64,000 nt of DNA from Lacipirellula parvula. Its GTDB lineage: Bacteria; Planctomycetota; Planctomycetia; Pirellulales; Lacipirellulaceae. A program made the translations under genes and the position numbers. Shown piece after piece: positions 25,704-35,469 of the stretch. Under the pieces are notes generated by a model. It did not search any database. It was given only the letters and a program-made list of their open reading frames with translations, and was not told where the DNA came from. The stretch's first letter is position 1. Each line of letters starts with the position of its first letter. Where the stretch lies: assembly GCF_009177095.1 (NCBI RefSeq), contig NZ_AP021861.1, positions 2,896,501 to 2,960,500 of the forward strand, in the 5' to 3' direction.

Positions 25704-26249
25704 GGGAGATTGCGGCTGGCGAAATGAATGAAGACGGGGCTTAGGTCCGATCGTAACGGCCCACCGCGGCTCCCCGCAGGCCCTGGATGCGGGAAAAGTC
25801 CCGGCTTTTCGTTCGACTCGATAACTTCCCTCATTATAATCGACACCGTGCGTGTTGCCCCCGCGGCAGCACGTGGCGAGGTTCCGGGGCGATGCGCGTC
25901 CGGAACAGAGTGAGTCGCCGACGCCGCACACGTCACATTGAGCATGGATACCCGCCCGCACGCGCACGCCCGCCCCATCGATGAACGCTTGGTTCTGAGT
26001 CGCGTCATGAACCTCGCGAGAATGCATCGCTTTTTTTGATTAGTAATAGGCGATTTCGAGGAAAGTCTGCGCGTTGGTTCCCAACGCCGTGGGCGATCGT
26101 CGAGGCCGCCGTCAGGATGGCAGCGTCTCCTCCAGGGTCGAGGGAGGAGCCGTTCAGTTTGATTCCGCGCGCTCACGTCGCGCGGCGTCCGGCTGTCAGG
26201 ATGATTCTGCAACTTTGAATTAGCACCGCAGCAGGATAGTCGACACCAA
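25704..26249. other. 546-nt divergent intergenic region upstream of the exopolysaccharide locus
   Basis: Must hold promoters for the GGDEF gene and the sugar transferase operon. The only structure I see is a 7-bp hairpin CCGCGCG / CGCGCGG at 26165-26185. No word-repeat element or obvious c-di-GMP riboswitch. Confidence 0.45.
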
Positions 26250-27362
26250 ATGCCACAGGACACCGCTGTGCGCCGGCTCCATGCCCGCGTGCTTGCTCGG
26301 CGAAGCGCGCCCGCGCCGAGCTTCCTACTCAATGACGAAGAGTTCCGCTTCGCCGCGGATTGCGAGCGAATGCGCGTCGACCGGAATGGTTCGGTCTTGT
26401 CGTTGCTGCTCATTCGCCTGCCGCGCGGGCATGCGGCGACGACCGACGTGACGTTCATGGCTCGCCTGCTGGAGGGGCGACTCCGCCTGACCGACACGCC
26501 GGGCGAACTGAGCGACGGCCGCATCGCGGTTCTCCTCCCCGATACGCCGAGCGAAGGCGCTTGGAAAGTCGCCACCGACCTCAGCGAGGTCTACCCGCCC
26601 GGCCCCGCGCGGCCCGAGTGCGACGTCCTTGTTTACCCGCCCCATCGCAAGCTCCGCGATGATGACTCCGAACTCGAAGAAGAAGCCAGCGAAGCGCCCA
26701 CCGAACTTGCCAGCGAGGGCGAAGCGGCCGAGCCGACCGACAGCGAGTTCTTCTTCGCGAAGAGCACGCCACCCTGGAAGCGGGCGATCGACGTCCTCGG
26801 TGCCATCGTCGGACTCACGCTGGCCAGCCCGGTGATTCTCACCGCGGCAGCGGCCATCAAAGCGACTTCGCCCGGCCCCGCCTTTTTCGTACAGAAACGC
26901 GAAGGCCTCGGCGGACGGACCTTCCCGATGTGGAAGCTCCGCACGATGCACCAAGGCGCCGACGATCTCAAGGAACAGCTCCTGGAGCTGAGTCAGCAAG
27001 ATGGCCCGGCGTTCAAGATGCGCAAAGATCCCCGCACCACGCGGCTTGGCCGGCTGTTGCGGTGGACCAGCATCGACGAACTGCCGCAGTTCTGGAACGT
27101 CCTCCGCGGCGAGATGTCGCTCGTCGGCCCGCGGCCGCTCCCCGTGGCCGAATCGCAGGCCTGCGATACATGGCACCGCCGGCGGTTGTCGGTGAACCCC
27201 GGCATGACCTGCACCTGGCAAGTCTCCGGACGCGGCGCTGTGAGCTTCGACGAGTGGGTGCGGATGGACCTCCAGTACGCCCGCAAACGGAGTGCCTGGC
27301 AGGACGTCAAGTTGATTGTCATGACGGTTCCAGCGCTCCTCTTTCACCGCGGCATGCGGTAG
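26250..27362 (+). CDS. Sugar transferase initiating exopolysaccharide synthesis, with a degenerate GGDEF-like N-terminus
   Basis: 370 residues. Residues about 25-130 ([29 protein letters not shown], and [14 protein letters not shown]) resemble a GGDEF fold without the active-site motif. A Glu-rich linker follows, then the sugar transferase domain from about 170: [20 protein letters not shown] membrane hairpin, [51 protein letters not shown] and [14 protein letters not shown]. It should attach the first sugar-phosphate to undecaprenyl phosphate. First gene of the cluster that runs to 46538. Confidence 0.9.
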   Translation: MPQDTAVRRLHARVLARRSAPAPSFLLNDEEFRFAADCERMRVDRNGSVLSLLLIRLPRGHAATTDVTFMARLLEGRLRLTDTPGELSDGRIAVLLPDTPSEGAWKVATDLSEVYPPGPARPECDVLVYPPHRKLRDDDSELEEEASEAPTELASEGEAAEPTDSEFFFAKSTPPWKRAIDVLGAIVGLTLASPVILTAAAAIKATSPGPAFFVQKREGLGGRTFPMWKLRTMHQGADDLKEQLLELSQQDGPAFKMRKDPRTTRLGRLLRWTSIDELPQFWNVLRGEMSLVGPRPLPVAESQACDTWHRRRLSVNPGMTCTWQVSGRGAVSFDEWVRMDLQYARKRSAWQDVKLIVMTVPALLFHRGMR

Positions 27363-27392
27363 CGATCTCGTCACTCCTCTGTCACCACGCGT

Positions 27393-28721
27393 ATGAACTC
27401 ATCGACTCCAGAATTGGCGCCGCGGCGGGGGCTGTTGATCACGGCTTACCACTACGACCGCCTGTATTCGATGGAATCGCGGCTGTCGTGGCAGCGGGCC
27501 GAGCAGGCTGCGCAAGGGTACGATGTGACGGTGCTGTGCGCCCGGGCGCCGATGGATTGGGATGGCCGCAAGTCGGAGGCATCGGCCTCGTCGCGCGGCG
27601 TGCGATTGGAACTTCTGCCGCTCAACGGGCTTGAACGGCGGTTGATGCGGACGCCGGGACTCTACTATCTCGGCTACCGGATGTGGCACCGCCGCGCCCT
27701 ACGACGCGCGCAAGCCCTCCACCTCAAGCAGCGCTTCGCCCTGGTCCATCATGTGAGCTTCTGCGGCTACCGCGAACCGAGCGAGATGTGGCAGCTCGAC
27801 GCGCCCTTCGTTTGGGGCCCGGTCGGCGGCACGCAACCGCTGCCGAGCGCCTTTCTTGGCGAACTTTCGACGCTCGACGCCCTGCGCGAGCGGATTCGCG
27901 CGAGGGTCGACGCCATTCAGATTCGCTTTGATCGCCGAGTTCGCCGGGCCGCTAAGCATGCGAAGTGCGTGCTCGCCGCGAATCAAGCGGTTGCCGCCGA
28001 CTTGGCGCAGGCGCTCCACGTAAAACCGCTCGTGCAGTTGGAAACCGGCGTGGAACCGATCGCCGATGTTCAGCCGCGGAGCGCCGATGGCACGCAGCCG
28101 TTACGCATTCTGTGGTCGGGCCGCCTCCAGGCTTGGAAGGGCCTTTCGCTGTTGCTGAAAGGCTTGGCGGCGCTCCCCGCCGATGTCCGCTATGAGGTCC
28201 GCGTGATGGGGCAGGGCCCATGCGAGACGCGTTGGCGGGGGCTGGCCGAGCAACTCGGCGTCGCGGCGAACATCCACTGGATCGGTTGGCCCGACTACGA
28301 CGGCCAGCTTCCCCACTATCAGTGGGCCGACGTCTTCGCCTTCACGAGCCTGCGCGATACCTCGGGCACGGGTTTGCTCGAAGCGCTCGCGGCCGGCGCC
28401 GTCATTGTCGGACTCGATCACCAAGGCGCGGCCGACGTGATGACCGGCAACTGTGCGATTCCGGTTGTCGCCGATTCGCCGACGACGGCGATCGAAGGTT
28501 TTCGTTGGGCGATCTCGCGACTCGCGAACGATCGCCAACTGCTTGCCGAACTTAGCGCCCACGCCATCGAACGGGCCCGCGACTTTACGTGGGAACGCCA
28601 GTGGAACGTGACGCAAGAAATTTACACCCAGGCCCAGCGATGGGCCGTCGCGACGAGCGCCGAGGCGGCGCTTCCCGAACCGCTTGTTCGTGAACTTCAG
28701 TTAGTCGAGACCTTTTCATGA
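27393..28721 (+). CDS. GT-B (family 4) glycosyltransferase
   Basis: 442 residues. The N-terminal Rossmann half includes RLLITAYHYDRLYSMESR-type sequence and HHVSFCGYREPSEMW. The nucleotide-sugar half has RILWSGRLQAWKGLSLLLKG, VMGQGPCETRW and FTSLRDTSGTGLLEALAAG, with the E-x(7)-E-like Gly-Leu-Glu. The stop overlaps the start of the Wzz gene by ATGA. Confidence 0.88.
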   Translation: MNSSTPELAPRRGLLITAYHYDRLYSMESRLSWQRAEQAAQGYDVTVLCARAPMDWDGRKSEASASSRGVRLELLPLNGLERRLMRTPGLYYLGYRMWHRRALRRAQALHLKQRFALVHHVSFCGYREPSEMWQLDAPFVWGPVGGTQPLPSAFLGELSTLDALRERIRARVDAIQIRFDRRVRRAAKHAKCVLAANQAVAADLAQALHVKPLVQLETGVEPIADVQPRSADGTQPLRILWSGRLQAWKGLSLLLKGLAALPADVRYEVRVMGQGPCETRWRGLAEQLGVAANIHWIGWPDYDGQLPHYQWADVFAFTSLRDTSGTGLLEALAAGAVIVGLDHQGAADVMTGNCAIPVVADSPTTAIEGFRWAISRLANDRQLLAELSAHAIERARDFTWERQWNVTQEIYTQAQRWAVATSAEAALPEPLVRELQLVETFS

Positions 28722-30292
28722 TGAACCATTCTTCCGACCGCACCGCGACCAACTTCTTCGGTCCGATGGAACTGCTCCGCACGTTCTATCGCCACAAGAA
28801 GAAGGCGATTTTTTGCGTCGCCTCGATCATGGCGTTGGCTACGCTGGTGCTGCTGTACGCGCCGCGGACGTACCGCTCCGAAGCGAGGCTCTTCCTGCAA
28901 GTTGGTCGCGAAAGCGTCCGGCTCGACCCGACGGCCACGACTGGTAAGACAATCGCCTATCAGCAAAGCGGCCGCGACAACGAAATCGCTACGGCGATCG
29001 AAGTGATGAAGAGCCGCGCGATCGTCGAGAAGGCGGTCGATCAGCTCACGCCCGAAGTCGTGCTCGGCTGGGGCGGCAGCGGCGCTGGCAGCGGCAGCGA
29101 ACCGAACCAAGTCGCCGACACGGTGATGGCCCCGTTGCATTACGTGGTCGGCGCCATCAAGAGCATCGACCCGATCTCGCCCCGCGAGGAAGCGATCATC
29201 CAGATCATGCGGAACCTGGAAGTCGACGCCGAGTTCGACTCGACGGTGATTGTGCTCACTTACGACGCCGAAACGCCGCAGTTGGCGCAGCAGGTAATGA
29301 CTTCTGTGGTCGATGCGTTCCGCACGGAGCATGTGCGGCTCCACCGCACGACCGGGTCGAAGCCGTTCTTCGAAGAACAACGGGCGTCTCTTGAGGCCTC
29401 GCTGAAGCAGTCGGAAGGAAAGCTGCGCGACGCGAAGAACAAAATGGGCGTCGCCTCGATCGAAGCTCGTCGCTCGACGCTCGAGACGCACCTCAGCACG
29501 ATCGAGCTGCGGCGGAACTCGGCGATCCAGCAGATTGCCGCGGCCGAGGCCCGCATCAAGTCGTTGCAGGCTCATACCGACGCGATGCCCGAGCGGCTCC
29601 ACACCTCGACCCGCAAGATGCCGAACACCGGCACCGATGCGTTGCGGTCGCAACTTTACACAGTGCAGGTGAAGCTGCTCGATCTCGAGTCGAAGTACAG
29701 CGCCGATCATCCGTTGGTCACCTCGGCCCGCGCCCAGATGAAAGAGGCTCAGGAGATGCTCAAGGGCGAGGTCGCCGAACGCGAAGAGACGGTCGACAGC
29801 CTCAACGAGAATCACCGGACGCTGACGCTCGACTTGGCCCAAGCCGAGAGCCAACTCGCTGGCCTCGAGGCTGAGATGACCGAGCTCAATTCTCAGCGCG
29901 AGCAAGCCGTCGGCGATCTCAAGCAACTGAATGAGTTCGAGGTCGAACTCGATCAGCTGGAGCGCGATCGCACGCTCGCGAAGACCAACTTCTTCCTCTA
30001 CGCCGAAGCGCTGGAGCAGACGCGGATGGATGAAGCGCTCGACGCCCAGTCGATTTCGAACGTCAACCAGGCCCAGGCGCCGACGCTGTCGGAGAAGCCG
30101 GTCAGCCCGTCGAAGCTGATGGTCGGGGCGCTGTCGCTGATGTTCGCCGCCACCGGAACGACCGCGCTGGTGCTGGGCTGCGAGAAGCTCCGGACCGACA
30201 AGTTGCAGCGACAGCAGGGCGAATCGCCGGCGGCTCAGGTCAACGGAGTTCGCGCCGAACGGCACGAGTACGTTCCCGCCAACCCTCGTTAG
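28718..30292 (+). CDS. Wzz/GumC-type chain-length determinant (polysaccharide co-polymerase)
   Basis: 524 residues. TM1 at about 28-50 (KKKAIFCVASIMALATLVLL), a periplasmic Wzz domain (YRSEARLFLQVGRESVRLDP), a long coiled coil (about 195-300 and 330-430), and TM2 near 465-487 (KLMVGALSLMFAATGTTALVL). The cytoplasmic tail is short and lacks a tyrosine kinase domain. It controls chain length and bridges to an outer-membrane exporter, not present in this window. Confidence 0.9.
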   Translation: MMNHSSDRTATNFFGPMELLRTFYRHKKKAIFCVASIMALATLVLLYAPRTYRSEARLFLQVGRESVRLDPTATTGKTIAYQQSGRDNEIATAIEVMKSRAIVEKAVDQLTPEVVLGWGGSGAGSGSEPNQVADTVMAPLHYVVGAIKSIDPISPREEAIIQIMRNLEVDAEFDSTVIVLTYDAETPQLAQQVMTSVVDAFRTEHVRLHRTTGSKPFFEEQRASLEASLKQSEGKLRDAKNKMGVASIEARRSTLETHLSTIELRRNSAIQQIAAAEARIKSLQAHTDAMPERLHTSTRKMPNTGTDALRSQLYTVQVKLLDLESKYSADHPLVTSARAQMKEAQEMLKGEVAEREETVDSLNENHRTLTLDLAQAESQLAGLEAEMTELNSQREQAVGDLKQLNEFEVELDQLERDRTLAKTNFFLYAEALEQTRMDEALDAQSISNVNQAQAPTLSEKPVSPSKLMVGALSLMFAATGTTALVLGCEKLRTDKLQRQQGESPAAQVNGVRAERHEYVPANPR

Positions 30293-30346
30293 TCCGTAAC
30301 ATTTTCCCCCACAGAGACCTAAGGCTCGCGAGCCGATAGGCAGTTG

Positions 30347-31774
30347 ATGACACCAGACTGGCACTACCCATCGTCGACGCGGCCTGCCGCGTGGAACGCC
30401 CGCCTCGCGGCGGCGGCGACGATCGTGCTGTCGTTTTGGGTCGTCGGGCACTCGTTGGGGCAAAGCCGGACGTTGTTCGAGCAAAGTACGCTCGATGCGA
30501 ATCGCGTCGAGAACCGCTTCGCCGCGCAACAAGGCGTGACGACGACCAGCTCCGCGGTCGGCTTCTTCCTGCTCGGCGGGATGGGGTTCGTCTGCTGGGC
30601 GACTTCGTCGTCGGCAGGGATCAATTGGCGCCACCCGCTCATGTTCTTCTGCGCAGCCTACGTCGGCTGGTGCGTGCTGAGCCTCGCGTGGTCGGCCGAT
30701 TCGGCTCAAACCGTTCGCAAGCTCGCGATTCTCGCGCTAATGCTCGTCGGAGCCTACGGCGCGGCGACGCGGTTCGATCTCGACGATTTGCTCGCGATCA
30801 CCATGCTCGCGCTCGGCGGGCTGGTGGGCGTCGGCTTACTCGCAGAACTCGCCCTCGGCATGTTCCGGCCGTGGCGGAGCGACTACCGCTTCTGCGGTAC
30901 GTGCCATCCGAACGATCAAGCCGTGCAGTGTGCGCTACTGACGCTTGCCGCAGCCGGGGCAACCTGGCTCAAGCGAGATCACATCTGGCTGCGCCGGCTG
31001 ATCATCGCTGGCGGGTTGGTCGGCCTCGCCCTGACGAAGTCGCGGACGACGCTGCTCGCGCTCATTGTGGCCGCGGCGATTGCCGCCGTGCTCAGCGCCA
31101 AAGGTCTCCACCGCTGGCTGGTGCTGTGCGGAGGCATCGCGCTCCTTTGCCTGGCGGGCATCGCCTCGAACTTCATTTCAGTCTCGGATATCGACCGCTC
31201 GATGGACGTTGCCTCGATGGGGCGCCGCGAGAACGTCAGCTCGCTTACCGGACGGTTGCCGCTGTGGAATGAACTTTGGAAGTCGGCCGTCAAGGAACCG
31301 ATCGTCGGTCATGGTTACGGCGGCTTCTGGGGCGAGCGGAACGTACTGAAGTACTCGGCGATTTTCGCCTGGCATATTCCGCACGCGCACAACGGGTATC
31401 TCGACTTGATGTTAGCCGTCGGCGTGATCGGCGCCGTGCTGTATGTGGCGTGGGTGGTCGCGACGGCGGCCGTGGCGGCGTGGCGGTTTGAACGCACGGA
31501 GTGGGCGGCGGAGCTGTTCGTCGTCTGCTTGCTGGCGTTTTCGCTGATCCATGCCGTGACGGAATCAAAGTTTCCCGGCGCCGGCATCGGCGCATACTTC
31601 GTGCTGATGATGATGGCCGCGGTCGCGATTCGTCGACCAGTGCTGAGCGGTGCGCTCGGCGCTCTGCAACCGAGCCATTCATTCGGCAATGACGGGGCCC
31701 ACCAGACGTGGCCGCTGGGAATGAACCCTGCGTCGATCATTAGCGCCCATCGTGGCGATCAACTTAGCAACTAG
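30347..31774 (+). CDS. O-antigen ligase/polymerase-like membrane protein
   Basis: 475 residues from the ATG at 30347 (a TTG directly before it could be read instead). About ten to twelve membrane segments. The Wzy_C/O-antigen ligase region is visible: RRLIIAGGLVGLALTKSRTTLL, GRLPLWNEL and HAHNGYLDLMLAVG, with conserved Arg and His. It probably polymerises or transfers repeat units on the periplasmic side. Confidence 0.87.
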   Translation: MTPDWHYPSSTRPAAWNARLAAAATIVLSFWVVGHSLGQSRTLFEQSTLDANRVENRFAAQQGVTTTSSAVGFFLLGGMGFVCWATSSSAGINWRHPLMFFCAAYVGWCVLSLAWSADSAQTVRKLAILALMLVGAYGAATRFDLDDLLAITMLALGGLVGVGLLAELALGMFRPWRSDYRFCGTCHPNDQAVQCALLTLAAAGATWLKRDHIWLRRLIIAGGLVGLALTKSRTTLLALIVAAAIAAVLSAKGLHRWLVLCGGIALLCLAGIASNFISVSDIDRSMDVASMGRRENVSSLTGRLPLWNELWKSAVKEPIVGHGYGGFWGERNVLKYSAIFAWHIPHAHNGYLDLMLAVGVIGAVLYVAWVVATAAVAAWRFERTEWAAELFVVCLLAFSLIHAVTESKFPGAGIGAYFVLMMMAAVAIRRPVLSGALGALQPSHSFGNDGAHQTWPLGMNPASIISAHRGDQLSN

Positions 31775-31790
31775 CGAAAGAGCTCGAAGC

Positions 31791-32702
31791 GTGTCAGAGA
31801 TTTCCACTTTGTCGACCGCTGCCGCAACGCAAGACGTTGCCGTGCTGCTCACCTGCTTCAACCGTCGCGAGACGACTTTGCGCTGCTTGCGGGCGCTCTA
31901 CGAGCAGGAACTACCGGCCGGCTTTACGCTCCGGGTGGCGCTCACCGACGACGGCAGCTCCGACGGCACCGGCGACGCGGTGCGCAGCGAGTTCCCCGGC
32001 GTGACGGTGCTGCAAGGCGACGGCAACCAGTACTGGGTCGGCGGCACGATGATGGCGTGGGAAGCAGCGCGCCCCTCGGCCTTCTACCTCTGGCTGAACG
32101 ACGACGTGAAGTTGCGTCCCGGCGCCATTCGGAAGTTGATTGAAGTGCAAGCCGCGTCGGGCGATCCGGCCACGATCGCCGTTGGCGCCACGTGCGATCC
32201 CGACGAAGGGAAGACCTGCACCGGCGGCATGGAACGTCGTGGTTGGTACGACGTTCGCGTGATGGAACCGACCGACCAGCCGCAAATGTGCGACAGCATC
32301 AACGGCAACATCGTGCTCATCCCGCGCGTTGCCGAGGAGCGGATCGGCGCCCTCGACGTGGCCTACACCCACTTCTTCGCCGACGGCGACTACGGCATCC
32401 GCGCCCGCCAGCATGGGATCCCGGTGCTGTTGGCGCCGGGGCATCTCGGCGAGTGCAAGTTGAACCCGATCGCCAATTCGTCGTTCGACGCCAAGCTGCC
32501 GCTGCGGCAGCGGTGGCGGCGGATGCTCGGCCCGAAGGGGTACCGCCCTCCGCGGCAGTGGTGGGCGTTCGTGCGAACCCACGCGCCGCGGCCGAAGACG
32601 GCCTACTGGTTGGCGCCTTACCTACTGTTCGGCTTGGAGAGCCTCACCGGCGGCCGGATGCGGCTGCGGCGGAATGTCCGCCGGCCGATGAAGGTGACCT
32701 AA
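31791..32702 (+). CDS. Family 2 (GT-A) glycosyltransferase
   Basis: 303 residues from the GTG at 31791, which puts the first strand VAVLLTCFNRRETTLRCL about 13 residues in and has AAAGAG upstream; a GTG at 31752 inside the previous gene is an alternative. LTDDGSSDGT is the nucleotide-binding DDGS, LWLNDDVKL carries the DxD-equivalent acidic pair, and the rest fits rhamnosyltransferase-like GT2 enzymes. It transfers one sugar to the lipid-linked repeat unit. Confidence 0.87.
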   Translation: MSEISTLSTAAATQDVAVLLTCFNRRETTLRCLRALYEQELPAGFTLRVALTDDGSSDGTGDAVRSEFPGVTVLQGDGNQYWVGGTMMAWEAARPSAFYLWLNDDVKLRPGAIRKLIEVQAASGDPATIAVGATCDPDEGKTCTGGMERRGWYDVRVMEPTDQPQMCDSINGNIVLIPRVAEERIGALDVAYTHFFADGDYGIRARQHGIPVLLAPGHLGECKLNPIANSSFDAKLPLRQRWRRMLGPKGYRPPRQWWAFVRTHAPRPKTAYWLAPYLLFGLESLTGGRMRLRRNVRRPMKVT

Positions 32703-32789
32703 CCCGTAGACCTGCAGCGGCCGTTTCAATGCGAGCCGCTGGCGCCAGCAACTCGCCTTTCCGCTTCGAAGAAACTTGTTAACGACTTG

Positions 32790-34133
32790 ATGAGACTTCC
32801 TCGCTTCAATCTTGCAACCGCTTCGCTCGCCGGCACGGCGATCGTCGAGCGTGCGCTGCTGGGAGCGACGACGTTTGCGGTGACGATTCTGCTGGGACGC
32901 TGCGGCGGGCCGGCCGAACTTGGCTTGTTCAGCATCTTCTTCCCACTGCTGTTCATCGCGATTGCGGTGCAAGAGTCGTTGATCACGGCGCCCTACACCG
33001 TCTATTCGGCGAACCATGCCGACGCCCAAGCTCGTCGCGGATACCTCGGCGGTGTGTTGACGCACACGTTGCTGCTGAGCATGGCGACCTCCGCGGCGTT
33101 TGCTGCGGGCGCCATCGCATTGTTTGCGATGGAAAAGCCGCAAATGGCGTGTGTGTCGGCGGCGCTCGGCGCGGCGGCGCCCTTTATTCTGCTGCGGGAG
33201 TTCGCGCGGCGCGTCGTTTACGCCGAGCTCAACCCCATGGCGGCGGTTGCCATCAGCGGCAGCGTGAGCTTGCTCCAACTCGCGATGATGGCGGCCCTCC
33301 ACTGGAACGGCAACCTGAACGCCGCGTCGTGCTTTGCCGCGATGGGGGCGTCGAGTGCCATTGTCGGCGGATTCTGGTTCGTGATGAACCGGCGGTTGAT
33401 TCAGTTCCGCAACGCCCCCGCAGCGGCGGCCTTCCGGCAGAATTGGAGCCTCGGCAGCTGGAGCGTGGCGACGCAAATCGGCGAGATCGTGCGGACGCAG
33501 ATGTTCCCCTGGCTGCTGGCGATCGTGGCGAACGATGCGACCGCGGGGCTGTTTGGCGCCTGTGCGATCGTCGCCGCGCTGCCGACGCCGCTGCATGTGG
33601 CGCTCAGCAACATTTTGCTGCCGCAGTTCGCACGCGAGCTGAAAGAGCGCGGCCCCGCTGGCGCCGATGGACTAATGTGGCAAGCGACCGGCTGGCTGAG
33701 CGGCGTGATGGCCGTCTACTTTGCGATCATCGTCGCGACGAGCGCCTGGATCGTGCCGGCGATTTACGGCGCCGATTATCAGGGAACGCAGCACGCGCTT
33801 ATCGTGCTCACGTTGGCGCAAGTCTTCGCCGGGGCGTCGTTGCCTGCGGCGCGGGCTCTGTTTGTGCTGCACCGGCCGGAGCAGGTGTTTTATGCCCACC
33901 TCGCTGGGATTGTGATTAACCTTACGCTCGGCGTGTCGTTCGTCCATTCGTGGGGCATCACCGGCGCCGCGTATGCAACGTTGGCGGGCGCGGTGTTCAA
34001 GGCGGGGCTCGGACTGTGGTGGTACCTCGTCGAGGCGCGGCGCCAGTTGAAAGAACAAGGTCTCGGCGAGCTACGGCCGCATGCCTTCGGCGGCATCGGC
34101 GTCGCGGAAGCCGCGCTGGAGGAGACCGCATGA
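32790..34133 (+). CDS. Wzx-type oligosaccharide flippase
   Basis: 447 residues from the ATG at 32790; the codon before it is a TTG. Twelve or so hydrophobic helices across the protein, starting at ERALLGATTFAVTILLGRCG, with conserved Gly/Ser/Ala packing motifs of the MOP/MATE superfamily. It flips the undecaprenyl-linked repeat unit outwards. The stop overlaps the next start by ATGA. Confidence 0.87.
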   Translation: MRLPRFNLATASLAGTAIVERALLGATTFAVTILLGRCGGPAELGLFSIFFPLLFIAIAVQESLITAPYTVYSANHADAQARRGYLGGVLTHTLLLSMATSAAFAAGAIALFAMEKPQMACVSAALGAAAPFILLREFARRVVYAELNPMAAVAISGSVSLLQLAMMAALHWNGNLNAASCFAAMGASSAIVGGFWFVMNRRLIQFRNAPAAAAFRQNWSLGSWSVATQIGEIVRTQMFPWLLAIVANDATAGLFGACAIVAALPTPLHVALSNILLPQFARELKERGPAGADGLMWQATGWLSGVMAVYFAIIVATSAWIVPAIYGADYQGTQHALIVLTLAQVFAGASLPAARALFVLHRPEQVFYAHLAGIVINLTLGVSFVHSWGITGAAYATLAGAVFKAGLGLWWYLVEARRQLKEQGLGELRPHAFGGIGVAEAALEETA

Positions 34134-35410
34134 GAGTCCTCCTCTGCCATAGCTACTACACGCAACGCGGCGGCGAAGATCGTTCGTTCGAGGAAGAACG
34201 CGAGTTGCTGCAAGCGAACGGGCATGAAGTGATCGAGTATGTCCGCCGCAATGAGGAACTTGTCGGCCGCGGCAAGCTCGCCGCGGCGGCGACGACGCTC
34301 TGGAATCGCCAAGCGGGCCGCGAGGTCGCCGCAATCATCGAACGCCATCGGCCCGACGTGCTGCATGCGACGAACACCTTCCCGCTGATCTCGCCGTCAG
34401 TCTGCGATGTCGCTCATCGCGCCGGCGTGGCCGTAGTGCAGGCGCTGCGGAACTACCGCCTCCTGTGTGCGAACTCATACCTGATGCGCGACGGCCAGCC
34501 GTGCGAAGCGTGCGTTGGCAAGGCCGTTCCGCTGCCTGCCATTCAGCACCGTTGCTACCGCGACAGCGCCGCCGCGAGCGCCGTCGTGGCGGCGATGCAA
34601 GTTTATCACCGCACGGTCGGCGTCTGGCGGAATCGCGTCGACGCCTTCTTCACGCTCACGCACTTCGCGCGGCAGAAGTTCGTCGATGCGGGACTGCCGG
34701 CTGATCGCGTCCATGTGAAATACAACTCGGTGTCACCCGACCCCGGCGTCGGCGATGGGAGCGGCGGGTATGCCGTGTTCGTCGGTCGGCTCTCGCCGGA
34801 GAAGGGCGTCGGGACGGTGCTCGCCGCTTGGGAAGCGAACCGAGAGTTGCCGCCGCTGGTGATCGTCGGCGACGGCCCGCTGCGCGCCGCCGTTGAAGCG
34901 GCCGCTAGCCGCGATGCTCGCATCACGATTCGCGGCGAGCTCTCGAACGCTGAAGCCCAACGCGTTATCGGCGCGGCGAACCTACTCGTGATGCCGTCAC
35001 TGTGGTACGAAACGTTTGGCCGCACGATTGCCGAGGCTTACGCCACCGGGACGCCGGTCGTGGCGTCGCGACTTGGAGCGATGGCCGAACTGGTCGAAGA
35101 GGGCGTCGCCGGCTCGTTATTCAATCCGGGCCATGCGGCCGACTTGGCCCAGCGGGTTGCCGAACTCACGTTGCGGCCTGCCGACGAGCAGCAAGCGATT
35201 CGACGTCGCGCGCGACAGGCGTACGAGCAGCAATTTACCCCCGCGCACAACTACCGCCGCTTGCTCGAAATCTACGAAATCGCCCTGACCAGTGCTCGTG
35301 AGCGCTGCGGGGCGTCGTCGCACGCCGCGAAAGCATCGCAACCGAATGAGTTGAGTGAAATGCAGCCCCAGGCCATCGAACCGCTGAAACATCCAATGGC
35401 TGTTGGATAA
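34130..35410 (+). CDS. GT-B (family 4) glycosyltransferase
   Basis: 426 residues from the ATG at 34130. MRVLLCHSYYTQRGGEDRSF at the start, a middle Cys-rich segment (CANSYLMRDGQPCEACVGK), then VFVGRLSPEKGVGTVLAAWE and MPSLWYETFGRTIAEAYATG with the donor-binding E-x7-E. GT4 enzymes with such a Cys segment are frequent in capsule clusters. Confidence 0.88.
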   Translation: MRVLLCHSYYTQRGGEDRSFEEERELLQANGHEVIEYVRRNEELVGRGKLAAAATTLWNRQAGREVAAIIERHRPDVLHATNTFPLISPSVCDVAHRAGVAVVQALRNYRLLCANSYLMRDGQPCEACVGKAVPLPAIQHRCYRDSAAASAVVAAMQVYHRTVGVWRNRVDAFFTLTHFARQKFVDAGLPADRVHVKYNSVSPDPGVGDGSGGYAVFVGRLSPEKGVGTVLAAWEANRELPPLVIVGDGPLRAAVEAAASRDARITIRGELSNAEAQRVIGAANLLVMPSLWYETFGRTIAEAYATGTPVVASRLGAMAELVEEGVAGSLFNPGHAADLAQRVAELTLRPADEQQAIRRRARQAYEQQFTPAHNYRRLLEIYEIALTSARERCGASSHAAKASQPNELSEMQPQAIEPLKHPMAVG

Positions 35411-35469
35411 CCGTACGAAGTAAGTCTCACTGACACCGCACCGTTTGAATTGCACCTGAAGACACCGCT

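Noticed and set aside
28697-30709. 670-codon open frame on the minus strand
   Set aside because: Antisense to the Wzz gene; no recognisable domain and Arg/Leu/His-biased.
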